A stretch of DNA of 64,000 nucleotides, taken from NCBI RefSeq assembly GCF_019279795.1, contig NC_056729.1, positions 1,866,656,796 to 1,866,720,795 on the forward strand, read 5' to 3'. The notes under the pieces were generated by a model, which worked only from the letters and a program-made list of their open reading frames with translations, searched no databases and was not told the DNA's origin. This DNA is from Protopterus annectens. Its lineage: Eukaryota; Chordata; Ceratodontiformes; Protopteridae. Shown piece after piece: positions 51,955 to 61,118 of this stretch. The number at the start of each line of letters is the position of its first letter. Within the stretch, counting starts at the first letter, position 1. The translations under genes and the position numbers were made by a program.

Positions 51955-52872
51955 AGTCAAGTCCCCAAATGATGTGGACATCCTACAGAAGGGCCTCACT
52001 GAGACAGATGCCTGGTGTCAGAGCCATGGCCTCAAGCTCAATGCCAAAAAGTGCAGTATCATCCCCTTTGGTAAAAACTCTGTACCCATGAACTACCACG
52101 TAGGCAGCAATCTACTTAACACCGAATGCGTGATAAGAGACCGTGGGACCCAGGTGGACAGTAGTATCTCCTTTGATAGTCACATCGCCACAGTAGTCAG
52201 GAAGTCCTTCTACGTGGCACACCTCATCATAAAAGGGTTCTCATCCAGGAAAAAAGAGGTCATTGTTCCCCTCTACTCGACACTCATTAGACCCCATTAT
52301 AGAGTACAATGCCCCTTTTGGAATGTACCTCACAAGACATCTGCAGCAGCTGGAAAGGCCACAGAAGTACCTCACAGAGGATTACTGGCCTCAAACAAAT
52401 GCCCTACACTGACCGCATCAAAAAACTCCAGCTTTACTCTGTAGCATATCACCTACTCCAAGGTGATCTCTGCCTAACATATAAAGCTATGTTAAACCCA
52501 GAGCTGTTGGACATGCTACACCTAAAGAAATCCCAATCCTTCCGAGTTACACACTCTAGGGACCTAAACTTTGTCACCACAATAAACAGGACACGCTGGA
52601 GGGATAGATTCCTGTCCCAGAGACTTACTATACTCTGAAACAAGCTACCCATCTATGTCAAGCAAAGTTCTTCATTAGCACTCTTCAAGAAAAATCTTGA
52701 TGAGTGGATGGGAAATAGGAAATACACCCCGGGGATCACTTTTGTGTTTCTGCTCGACAGTGGCACAGGAAAATAACTTTCTTGGGTGACGTAAGCCAGG
52801 GAACCTTGCTGGCTAGGCTTACATAGGCCCTTGGGCCAATAGCCTAGTACCTACCTATGAACCTATACTACC
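51955..52872 (+). mobile_element. LINE F1 3' part inserted in F2-c (copy F1-e)
   Basis: On the plus strand it starts just after the F1 FADD motif (SPNDVDILQKGLTETDAW) and ends with the F1 tail (ggctaggcttacataggccc ... tagcctagtacctacctatgaacc). The first frame (51974-52444) has CQSHGLKLNAKKCSIIPF and VIRDRGTQVDSSISFDSH. A shift near 52310 leads to 52309-52638 with LYSVAYHLLQGDLCLTYKAM. The C-terminus LFKKNLDEWMGNRKYTPG is in the third frame near 52683-52735. 5'-truncated. Confidence 0.82.
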
Positions 52873-53101
52873 TATAAAATAAGAGCTGAACTGTATTGCA
52901 GTTTCGAGTGGTGAGGTATCAAGAGGGGTTTGGGTTGAAGTTTTGGTCGGGATGTAAAGTTTCTTTAATGGATGTCCAAATTTTTTTTAGAGTTGTGTTT
53001 AGTATTATTCTGAAACTTGTGACAGTATAATTTTTTGTCTTTATTTGCTTTTTATTACAATTGCAAAGCATTCTGAAGTTTTCAAGATATTCAGGTGTTT
53101 T

Positions 53102-53480
53102 CTATTTTTGACATTCTTTCTGTGTTTTTTCTCTTTCCTGCATTAGCATTCTCCTCTTTTTGGGTAGCCAAATTGTATTATTTATTTTCAGTTTCTTCCT
53201 TCTAGGAGATGCAAGGCTATTTAGGATATTTAGAAGAGTTGCACTGAATTCAATTACAGCATCGTATAAGGGGAGGATTTTTAAGAAGTTCCAGTTAATG
53301 GATGATGGTGCAGTAATGAACATTTCTGGGATAAACTTGGAAAGGTTATGTGTTGTTTTGTAAATATGCTGTTTAACTGGATGTGTGAGATGTCTAGTCA
53401 TATAGATTGGGAGATAATCACAGAGAGAGTCTGACATTGTACCTGTGGCAGAATATTTGCTAAGGACTGATACTAAGATC
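53102..53480 (-). pseudogene. LINE F2-c endonuclease C-terminus and linker
   Basis: The frame 53437-53102 reads MSDSLCDYLPIYMTRHL (SDHLP of F2-a changed to CDYLP, so the catalytic His is lost), then INWNFLKILPLYDAVIEF and the linker LNSLASPRRKKLKINNTIW. It ends in frame with EREKTQKECQK near the RT start. This part lies between the SINE and the F1-e insertion. Confidence 0.7.
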
Positions 53481-53602
53481 CAGTCTAATAGAGAAGTTGA
53501 TGTTCTGCTATAATGTGTTGAGGTATTAGTTGTGTGAAACCATGCAAGTACCTGCCAGATGTAGGGGAGTTAGAGTTTATGTCCAAAAAACTAACATTCA
53601 CA

Positions 53603-53940
53603 TCTTCGTCTTCTTCATCTTTCAGTTGCTCCCATTAGGGGTCACCACAGCAGAACACTGGTCAACAGAACGAGTGCAGGAGTTTTTATGGTGCTGAGTT
53701 GCCAGCATGGTGCCCAACCTTCCTCCAAAGGCACACACTCACACCTAGGGCCAACTTAGTGTCTCCCATCCACCTGCAGCGTGTTTTGGGAAGTGGGAGG
53801 AAATTGGAGCACCCAGAGGAAACCCACATGAACAAAGGAAGGACATGCAGACCCCTCACAGCAAGCACCCTAGCTGAGAATCGAACCAGAGAACGTCTTG
53901 CTGTGAGGCGACAACCGTAACTGCTGGACCACTATGTCAC
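53603..53940 (-). mobile_element. tRNA-derived SINE of a second family
   Basis: On the minus strand the head gggtgacatagtggtccagc (box A region, 53922-53941) and ggttcgattctc (box B, 53876-53887) are those of a Pol III promoter. The body contains gggtttcctctgggtgctccaa, a block widespread in fish-like vertebrate repeats. It is flanked by an imperfect target duplication: ccaaaaaactaacattcaca (53582-53601) and ccaaaaagtgacattcatat (53941-53960). Its 3' region (gggtcaccacagcag complement) differs from the F1-tailed SINEs. Confidence 0.78.
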
Positions 53941-53944
53941 CCAA

Positions 53945-54445
53945 AAAGTGACATTCATATCCCCTAATAATATTTTTTCTTGTGGAAATGTTATGGATAT
54001 TCAGTGTAGGATATCTTTTAGTATAGCTGTATTGTCATCAGGAGGGATATAAAGAACTAATATATATTTGTTTATAATAATAAGGAATAAGAATTTCTGC
54101 TGAACTGAGTTTTGCTGTTCATTTGCTGTAAGGAGAAATGTCATAAGTATTGGGAAATATTAAAGCATTACCACCACCTTTCCTATTTGTACGGTCATTA
54201 CGGATAATATTTAGCCAGGAGGTATAATTTCGGAGTCCTTTATGCTAGGTTTAAGCCATGTTTCAGTTACAGTGAGAACATTGGACTTATATTGGGTATT
54301 CCAAGCATGTAGTTCAGCAGTTTTAGTTCTTATACTTCTAACATTTACTGCAGCAAAAATTAGATTACCAGGGTGGGGATTAGCTGTTGTTGGGTTACAG
54401 AAATATGTGGGAGAGAATTATCTTTATGTTCATTGTAATAGGTGG
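53945..54445 (-). pseudogene. LINE F2-c endonuclease N-terminal part
   Basis: Minus-strand reading in broken frames gives VRSIRTKTAELHAW near 54310-54350, VLTVTETWLKP near 54245-54285 (Glu motif), VLYIPPDDN near 54025-54055 and LLGDMNV near 53945-53975 (GDMN motif). This matches the order in F2-a. It is joined on the right to LINE F1-f. Confidence 0.62.
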
Positions 54446-54562
54446 GACCAGGATTAGGATCATAAGAGATTACTAGGCTTTTGAACTGGAGATCATTTTA
54501 AGCCTAGCCATTTCAACCCAGTGTAATACCATAGAAGTTCTAGTCAATACCCAAGATTGCAT

Positions 54563-55921
54563 TTACTGATGACTGCCCATGTCCAGGAGGGTTGTGGGTG
54601 CTATCCCTAGTAAGAATTTACACTGCCTCATCCAGTCATCCAGGTTTCTCTTGAACAGTGTCATAGAGGTGCTCTGTTTCACATGAATTGGTAGCCTGTT
54701 CCAAAGACATGACAGTCCCTGGGAGATAAATTTGTCCCTCCAGCATGTCCTATTTAAGTTGCATGCCATATTTAAGTCTCTAGAATGGGTAGCCCTAGAC
54801 CCATTTGATTTACAGAAATACAGTAAGTTCATTAAGTTTGGGTCTTGGGTTGCTCTGTAGGCCAGGCATATGTCTCCCCTAAGAAGTCTATACGATATGG
54901 AGTATAGTGACAGGAGACCCCTGATCATCTTTGTTAGAAACCTCTGAGGTCTCTCTAACTGATGTAGGTGTTTAGTACGGAACATACCGAATGGGGCATT
55001 ATACTCAATTACTGGCCAGATAAGTATCAAGTATAGGGGGTTATAACTTCTCTTGTTCTCAAGGTGATGTCTTTACTAATCAATTGAGCTGCATGGAAAG
55101 CTTTCCTTACAACAGTAAACACTTAGTTGTCCTAGTTAAGGTCGCGGTCAACCTGTGATCCCAGATCCCTTACCACTTCGTGGGTACTTAGGGTATTGTT
55201 ATTGATTTGATAGTGTGAAGGGACATTGTTTGTGCTGAAGGGAATGATGATACATTTCTTTGCCTTCAGTTTGAGACTGTGACTAATACACCAATCGTTG
55301 GTCTGTGTGAGACCCACCTGGAGTATACTGACATCATATGGGGATTCAGTGATTGTACCTAGTTTGCAGTCATCTGCAAACTTGGTCAGCCACAACCCTT
55401 TAGTTTTGACCTGAAGTTCTGAGAAGTATATACCAAACAGTAGGAGGCCCAGCACTGACCCCTTTGGCACCCCAATGGAAACAGGTCTGCTGGTTGATGT
55501 GGAGTCACCCACTTTGATAGTGTGTGCTAAGTTTATTGGTAATGCCTGAATGTGGGATTGTGTCAAAAGCCTTTGCCAAGTCGAGGTATGCTGTGTGCAC
55601 AGATTTGCCCTCATCAATGGCCTTGGTCACACTTTTAAAGAAATCCACTACATTTAACAGGTAGGATCTGCTCTTCATTAAGCCAAATTGGGTAGGATAC
55701 AGGGTTTGGAGGTCTCCTATGTCATTGTTTATGAGGTCCATAATGATAAGTTCCATGGCCTTACAGATGAGGCTGGTCAGGCTTATGGGTCTAAATTCCT
55801 CATGTCTGTTCCTAGGCCACCTTTGTGCAGGGGAATAACTGTAGCTGTTGTCCTTTCCACAGGAACAAAGCCTGTTGTTAGGCTGTGATGAAAAGGGTAC
55901 GTAGTGGTGATGCTGGTTCAT
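54563..55921 (-). pseudogene. LINE F1-f reverse transcriptase
   Basis: The start is NRHEEFRPISLTSLICKAME (55745-55805), then TQFGLMKSRSYLLNVVDFF and motif A SVHTAYLDLAKAFDTIPHS. A short deletion or shift near 55520-55545 follows. Motif B is GVPKGSVLGLLLFGIYFSE (55420-55475), and the catalytic block is LTKFADDCKLGT (55360-55395) with both Asp kept. The distal region HEVVRDLGSQVDRDLN ends the frame near 55132. The C-terminal 155 residues are open at 55030-54563 (FGMFRTKHLHQLERPQRFL to LFKRNLDDWMRQCKF). Only two or three lesions are visible. Confidence 0.8.
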
Positions 55922-56168
55922 GTTTTAAGCTGTTTAGAAGGCAGCCTGGGATTTCATATGGTTTCATATAGGCCATGTTTTTTAGCTTGGATAGGGCTTT
56001 GAGGACCTTCTCTTCAGATATGTAAGGTTGGGGTGGGGGGGTTGTTGCAAGTTAGAAGGGGAGCGAAATTTTCACCAAACCCATACTCTAGCAGGTTCGC
56101 TATCTCTGTAGAGTCAGTGTGTTTGATACCATTGGCCACCAGTTCTGCACATGCTTGGGTCCTACCCT

Positions 56169-56462
56169 TTAGGTTACATACATAACATAACTGTAAAAGG
56201 TCTTATGGTTATCCTTGGCAGTACTTGCTAAGTTTCTCTCAAAGGAGCTCTTGGAGGCTTTGGCAAGTTGTCTTATTTGCCTGTTAAGGCTGAGGAGGGT
56301 GCTTTTCCATTGTTGGGTTCTTGTCTTTGTTTTCTTGGACAGCAACGTTGTGCATTTATTGTAGAGTTTATTGATGCTGGAAGTCCACCATAGCAACTTG
56401 ATTTTACTTGGGGTTCTGGGTTTGATTCTATCTGGTGCAACCGAGTTTATACACTTATGCAA
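56169..56462 (-). pseudogene. LINE F1-f inter-domain linker
   Basis: A 97-residue frame, MHKCINSVAPDRIKPRT, KIKLLWWTSSINKLYNK and SKSSFERNLASTAKDNHKTF. Such basic or helical linkers lie between endonuclease and RT in L2/CR1 LINEs. Here it follows the esterase fragment directly, which exposes the deletion at about 56480-56530. Confidence 0.7.
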
Positions 56463-56529
56463 GTGATGTACAAGGCTTTAGTGTATGCTTTGGCATAGTT
56501 ACCACTTTCAGCTTGGGGTGGAGCTTGGA

Positions 56530-57017
56530 AAGCATTTATACCTTCACCTAGGTGTGGGACATCCATGCGTCTCACTACTGAGTTTCCAATGACAAGGAAA
56601 CTTGTTTTTTGAGTGTTACACTTTATGAGCTTGATGGATGAGACACTGGTGTTGCTGTGTGTTAGGGGTGCTGTGGAGACTGTATTAGCTGTAGCAGAAT
56701 TGTGTTTTGGAGGTCTCTGGTGTTTGTCAGTTTTTTAAGAGAACCTCCTTGTATGTAGATTTACATGTTTAGTACGTACTATGTGTATGAGTAGTGGTAC
56801 TATGTGAATATGTAGTGGTGGGTGAGTTGACAACTTTGTCAGTGTGACTGTTTTGAGTGAGCGAGAGCATGGATTCTAGATTCCTGGTGTAAATACATCT
56901 CTCAAACTCTGTACTAGACTGTGTTAGTAGTAGGGGGTTGTCTGTGTACATGAGGCAATTGCTACACTGCCGCAAGAGACCCAAACAAGGCTGGCAGAAT
57001 AAACAAGGGTAGTCCAA
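56530..57017 (-). pseudogene. LINE F1-f ORF1 remnant (zinc finger and esterase start)
   Basis: The frame 57017-56769 carries CLGLLRQCSNCLMYTDNPLL, then C-x-x-x separation changed (FERCIYT), so one Cys of the second pair is absent compared with CKRC at 1310-1325. Near 56620-56560 another frame reads SFLVIGNSVVRRMDVPHLGE, the esterase first block with GNS in place of GDS. The rest of the esterase is deleted. Confidence 0.65.
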
Positions 57018-57256
57018 CTGTCCATAGTACTAAGTTGAAGACTGTTGTCACTAGGGTTGCTTTTCAGAAACGATCACAGAGGAGCTCAACAAATGGATAT
57101 TTCTGCCTGGGTTTTAAGGAAAAATTTGTTGAATTTTAATTATGGTATATATCTCCTCCAATAAGGATTTTAGCATATTGAGAAACTATCCATACTTTTT
57201 TGGAAAGGATTCTTGCACTTAATTTTGTTTTGGTTTGAGTTGAAGTGCAATTAATT

Positions 57257-57470
57257 AGAAGTTATGTACCTACCATAACGTTCCATGTTAGTTGTCTTCT
57301 CTCGCCTCCTTTCTTGCTGGATGGGTTCGGAGCCGATCCTCGGCTCCGACTCGGCACTTGCTAAGCTCGAGAGCTAATTTTACCAGCTCGAGGCAACCCT
57401 ATATCCCATGATGCAAGGCGGAGACTACCCAGATCTCGTTTGGTAGCTAAAGAAATAGTAATATTTTCTT
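57257..57470 (-). repeat. DIRS E right inverted terminal repeat
   Basis: On the plus strand it begins gaagttatgtacctaccataacgttcc, the complement of the element's extended right end. It contains ggttcggagccgatcctcgg as in copy D. The matching left repeat is outside the window, so the pairing cannot be tested here except through the internal region. Confidence 0.72.
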
Positions 57471-57644
57471 CCAACTGAAGAGGAGGAAGAAAAATAACAA
57501 TACTAAATAACATCGCAACCCTCTAGAAAGGGTCAACCTAATCTAGTGACACTAGAAGTTGAACAGCTAGAAAAAGGGAATAACCTCTTAATAGAAGATG
57601 CATAATCTTCCGGTCTGACCAGGCTAGGGGATGGAGGGGCCTTA

Positions 57645-57740
57645 AGAAAGAAGAGAAGACAACTAACATGGAACGTTATGGTAGGTACATAACTTCTAAA
57701 TGTTAAGTTGTCAATCTCGCCTTCATTCTTGCTGGATGGG
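57645..57740 (-). repeat. DIRS E internal complementary region
   Basis: aacatggaacgttatggtaggtacataacttc is the complement of 57257-57295. The other half aatgttaagttgtcaatctcgccttcattc should be the complement of the missing left end. Confidence 0.75.
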
Positions 57741-57772
57741 ACCGCGTCCCTAGCACCTCTATCCTGGGTGGC

Positions 57773-58552
57773 TCAATGGAACAGACTCTTGAGAATGGTG
57801 GAACCAAAATTTGCTCTGTCTCTGGAGGCCAAGTCTAATTTGTAATGTGAAACAAAGGTATGAGGAGAGGCCCATGTGGCTGCTGCACAAATAGTGTCTA
57901 TTGGAAGTCTAGCTTGAAAAGCTGTAGATATAGCTAGAGCTCTGGTAGAATGGGCTTTTGGCCTAGAAATCAACTCTTTGCCTCTGAGCTGATAAATGTA
58001 AGTAATCACAGAAGACAGCCATCTAGATAAAGTCACCTTGGAAACTGGAAGGCCTTTCCTGCTCTCTGCATAGGATAGAAACAGTTGATCAGATTTCCTA
58101 AAAATTTTAGTCTTGCCCAGATAATATCTGAGCTGGTGGTGAACATCAAGACAATGTAACTTTTGTTCCGCTCTATCAGAATAATTCGGGAAAAACACTG
58201 GAAGATCAATGGATTGATTTAGGTTCGTCTGCGATGCCACTTTTGGTAAGAAAGACGGATTAGTCCTTAGAGATACCCTATCTTTGTGGAATATTAAATA
58301 GGGAGGACGAATGCAGAGAGCATGAAGCTCAGATACTCTCCTGGCAGAAGTAATGGCGACTAGAAAAAGTGTCTTCCAAGAAAGCAATTTCAAAGAACAG
58401 GCAGCTGCAGGTTCGAAAGGGGGAAGAATCAAGGATGTTAAAATTAAATTTAGATCCCACTGTGGTGGGGGGTCTCTAATCGGAGGTTTCAGTAAAAAGA
58501 TACCTCGAAGGAATGCCTTGCAAAGTTTATTTGACATAATGTTGTGGTCCAA
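57773..58552 (-). CDS. DIRS E tyrosine recombinase, catalytic half (open)
   Basis: A 259-codon frame without stops covers the catalytic domain: DPPPQWDLNLILTSLILPPF, SARRVSELHALCIRPPYL (first Arg), AHSTRALAISTAFQA (HxxR), ATWASPHTFVSHYKLDLAS (His and Tyr) and ends KSLFH. All recognised catalytic residues are present. The N-terminal core-binding half is upstream, separated by stops. It is the most intact recombinase catalytic half in the window. Confidence 0.85.
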   Translation of the reverse strand: MDHNIMSNKLCKAFLRGIFLLKPPIRDPPPQWDLNLILTSLILPPFEPAAACSLKLLSWKTLFLVAITSARRVSELHALCIRPPYLIFHKDRVSLRTNPSFLPKVASQTNLNQSIDLPVFFPNYSDRAEQKLHCLDVHHQLRYYLGKTKIFRKSDQLFLSYAESRKGLPVSKVTLSRWLSSVITYIYQLRGKELISRPKAHSTRALAISTAFQARLPIDTICAAATWASPHTFVSHYKLDLASRDRANFGSTILKSLFH

Positions 58553-58830
58553 AAGGCCTATATGAAAATTTTAAATGGCTGCCAGTTGAACTTTCACTGT
58601 GGAAGAAGAGGATCCTGAATGAAAAATCTCAGCTAGGAAGTCCAATACCGAATGAATTGGAGCAGTATAGGGGTCTATGTTCCTAGCTTTTGCCCAGAAA
58701 GAGAAACGTCACCATTTACTAGTGTAAATCTTTCTGGTAGAAGATTTTAGGGAAGCTACTATGATATCCCGGACAGGATTAGAAATCATAGGAAGCCTGG
58801 CTAAGGATGGAGGGGGAGCAACCAAGCAGC
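58553..58830 (-). pseudogene. DIRS E tyrosine recombinase, N-terminal half
   Basis: It reads NPVRDIIVASLKSSTRKIY-TSKW, then a TGA near 58710, RFSFWAKARNIDPYTAP, SSSTVKVQLAAI and a TAA near 58573 before the open catalytic half. These two stops are the only lesions recognised between the N-terminal and catalytic parts. Confidence 0.72.
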
Positions 58831-59702
58831 GAGGTTGAGAGAAGGTATGGATTGGTGCAGCTGCCCCGACTGATGGGTCAACAGATCTGGAGCTGGTTCC
58901 AGATGCCAAGGCTGTACCAAGAGATAACGATGTAGGAACAGAAACCATATCTGTCGAGGCCAATAAGGGGCAATGAGAATCAACTGGGCTCTCAAGGCGG
59001 TTGCTTTCTGAATTAGTTGAGGTATCAGAGGAAAGGGGGGAAAAGCATAAAGAAGTCTCTGGGGCCAATCTTGGGTTAGAGCGTCTCTGGAGGGATGGCC
59101 TGGAAGGGGGAAGAGAGAGAAGTCTGGGCATTTGCTGTTTTGAGGTGTAGCGAAAAGGTCGCAGCAAGGAAGGCCCCACTTCTGAAAAATCTCTTCCGTC
59201 ACTGATTGTTTGAGAGATCACTCATGAGGCATGAGAATAGCTCTGCTCAATCTGTCCGCTATGATGTTGGATTTCCCGGGGATGTGCGTTGCTGTCAGAA
59301 ACCGGTGAGAAGAGATTGCCCATTGCCAAAGTCTGAGAGCCTCTTGACACAGTGGATAGGACTTGGTTCGCCCTGTTTGTTTATATACCACACTACGGAT
59401 ATATTGTCCATTTGGATTGCAGTAGTTCCCAGGGGAAGAGAGTCGTTGAGGGCTTGCAACGTTAAAAGCACCACTCTCATCTCCAGGACATTTATGTGCA
59501 GATGGTACTCGAAAGGTTGCCAAGTGCCATGGACCATTCTGCCCTGATAATGCCCCCCCCACCCGATCAGGGAGGCATCCGATGTAACCGTGGCAACTGT
59601 GGCAAGAGGAACAAAAGGTCTGCCTTGATGGATTTGAGGGGACGATATCCACCAAGTCAGATGCCTTTTACAAGTTTGAGTTACTATGATCTTGTGACGC
59701 AT
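58801..59702 (-). pseudogene. DIRS E RNase H and downstream domain
   Basis: The frame 59702-59295 shows VATVTSDASLIGWGGHYQG, INVLEMRVVLLTLQAL and AIQMDNISVVWYINKQG. A shift near 59390 takes it to 59655-59218 with SNIIADRLSRAILMPHE. A further stop leads to 59202-58801 with FQKWGLPCCDLFATPQNSK and LLYAFPPFPLIPQLIQKA, then APYWPRQIW. RNase H catalytic Asp and Glu positions are all visible. Confidence 0.78.
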
Positions 59703-59711
59703 GAGAAGTTG

Positions 59712-60140
59712 TTAAAAAGACCATTGGGTGAATAGCATCCATTGTAGAAGACGCATGTAAAAGCGGGCAAGGGGAAGAAGGGTTATGGCGGCCGCCATAA
59801 GACCCAATACCTTCAGAGCAAATCTGGCCTGAATTTTGTTGCTGAGAAGAATCACCTGGATGTGTCTTTGAATGTCCAAGATCCTTTGGTCTGTTAACTT
59901 TGCTGAAAGTTGTACGGTGTCCAATCTTGCGCCTATAAAAGTAATAGATTGACAAGGCGACAAGGCAGATTTTTCGAAATTTATAGAAATTCCTAGCCCT
60001 CTGCAAATGTGAATGGTGTAATTTCTGGCTTGGAGAAGCTGATGCCTGGTGGTGGCAGTGAGGAGATGTAGTAGACTCAGGGGAGTCTCGATGTTTCCTC
60101 TTACATGTCCTCTTACGCGGGGGTTCACCTGATGGATCAG
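59712..60140 (-). pseudogene. DIRS E RT thumb fused to gag remnant
   Basis: It reads ARNYTIHICRGLGISINFEK, SITFIGARLDTVQLSAKL, then ALKVLGLMAAAITLLPLARF, the thumb region that follows YLDD in the other copies. The palm and fingers are absent: upstream the sequence goes straight to gag (RKRTCKRKHRDSPES near 60085-60130). The deletion removed about the second half of gag and the RT catalytic centre. Confidence 0.78.
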
Positions 60141-60228
60141 GAGAAGCCTCGGAAGAGGAAGATATTCCCAATGGGGAAACTTGAGGCGTTGGATCTGTGG
60201 GTCCGGGAGCAAGAGAGTGGGAAGAGAT
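59874..60228 (-). repeat. Direct repeat of DIRS E flanking the Penelope element, copy 2
   Basis: About 355 bp, from gtccaagatcctttggtctg to gagagtgggaagagat on the plus strand. It is nearly the same as 62513-62865, with roughly 15 differences by eye. Both copies contain the same gag-RT deletion junction, so the deletion is older than the duplication. Confidence 0.85.
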
Positions 60229-60450
60229 ACTAGGAACCAAAAAGCAGCGCCACTGCAAAGACAGTTAAGGATAGCGAGGCCACACAGTCAATCAAGGAGG
60301 TTGCCGCCAGCAAAATGAACCACACAGTGTGGACAAAAATAACGCTGTGCAAATAAATATGTGTGATTCCAAGATAAATCCAACCACAACGTAATAAAGC
60401 AAGTTGTTGAACCAAAAACAATTTTCTTTATTATTCCACAAACAAATTTC

Positions 60451-60487
60451 TTTACCTAGGTTTCGTCCGTTAAACGAACTTCTTCAG
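60451..60487 (-). ncRNA. Hammerhead ribozyme-like core
   Basis: On the minus strand the bases ctgaaga (60481-60487, CUGANGA consensus) are followed by one extra a and a possible stem gttcg/cggac with loop tttaa. Then come gaaa (60460-60463 region) and a short acc/ggt stem followed by ta, which would give the GUH cleavage context. Hammerhead motifs are known in Penelope-like elements. Stem I pairing looks weak, so activity is uncertain. Confidence 0.45.
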
Positions 60488-60489
60488 AA

Positions 60490-61118
60490 TGCTTTTCTGA
60501 ATTAACCGAAGCCATTTAAGTACAAAAGGTTACACCCAATTACATTTAATTATCAACAATTAATAAATCATTGAAAATGGTAATTAAAATTACTGACTAA
60601 AAATGTTGACACTTAATTTATAAAGTGGTAGTCGTTCCCACCATACTAAATGCACAGTTACAACTTTAAAATACACTTCCCAAAGCATCAATAATTTGGT
60701 CAATGCCATAACGCACTATAAAAAAATATATAATTATGTATGAATGTATGTTAAACCTTATAAATTCTATTTAACTAAAAAATAAATATGAATATGTATA
60801 ATATATTTTGTGTATTAATATGTTATTAATGATCAAATGTAAAATTGATCATGAATTCTATCATTAATTTTCTAATTTATTGTACTAAAATAAAATCAAA
60901 ATAAATGATGTATTGTTGAAAATATCACTCAAAAATGCCCATCCAGTATTCAATAAAATTGATGAGTCTTACACACTCAAAATTACATTAAAAATTAAAT
61001 TTGCAATTAATATAAAATTAACATTGACTCAATATTAAAGGCAATGACAAGCTAAACTAGAATTTACATGACTGTGTAAATAAAAAACATTAATAATAGA
61101 CCCCTGGCTCTTGATAAA
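60490..61118 (-). other. PLE 3' untranslated region
   Basis: AT-rich sequence without coding frames between the PLE stop codon and the hammerhead-like motif. No other structure was recognised. Confidence 0.6.

Larger units (their letters stand above)
48403..54450 (-). mobile_element. LINE F2, long copy with internal minisatellite (copy F2-c)
   Basis: From right to left: endonuclease N-terminus about 54200-54400 (ETWLKPSIKDSEI), GDMN-like block near 53945-53980, endonuclease C-terminus and linker (53102-53480), RT start (51500-51900), RT motif A region amplified into a minisatellite (49899-51495), RT C-terminus (49123-49560), and 3' UTR ending at about 48403 (ggactttcctggtaatc). It carries a SINE at 53603-53940 and an F1 fragment at 51955-52872. 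It is full-length in outline but dead. Confidence 0.82.
54455..57250 (-). mobile_element. LINE F1 with endonuclease deleted (copy F1-f)
   Basis: From right to left: 5' leader to about 57020, zinc-finger segment 57017-56769, start of esterase near 56620-56560, then a jump to the linker that normally follows the endonuclease (56462-56169), RT (55921-55132), C-terminus (55030-54563) and F1 3' tail. The endonuclease and most of the esterase are missing. It gives the best F1 RT in this window. Confidence 0.82.

Noticed and set aside
60230..60421. 63-codon minus-strand hydrophobic frame
   Set aside because: It lies in the PLE 3' terminal region; the hydrophobic look comes from AT-rich sequence and no homology was recognised.
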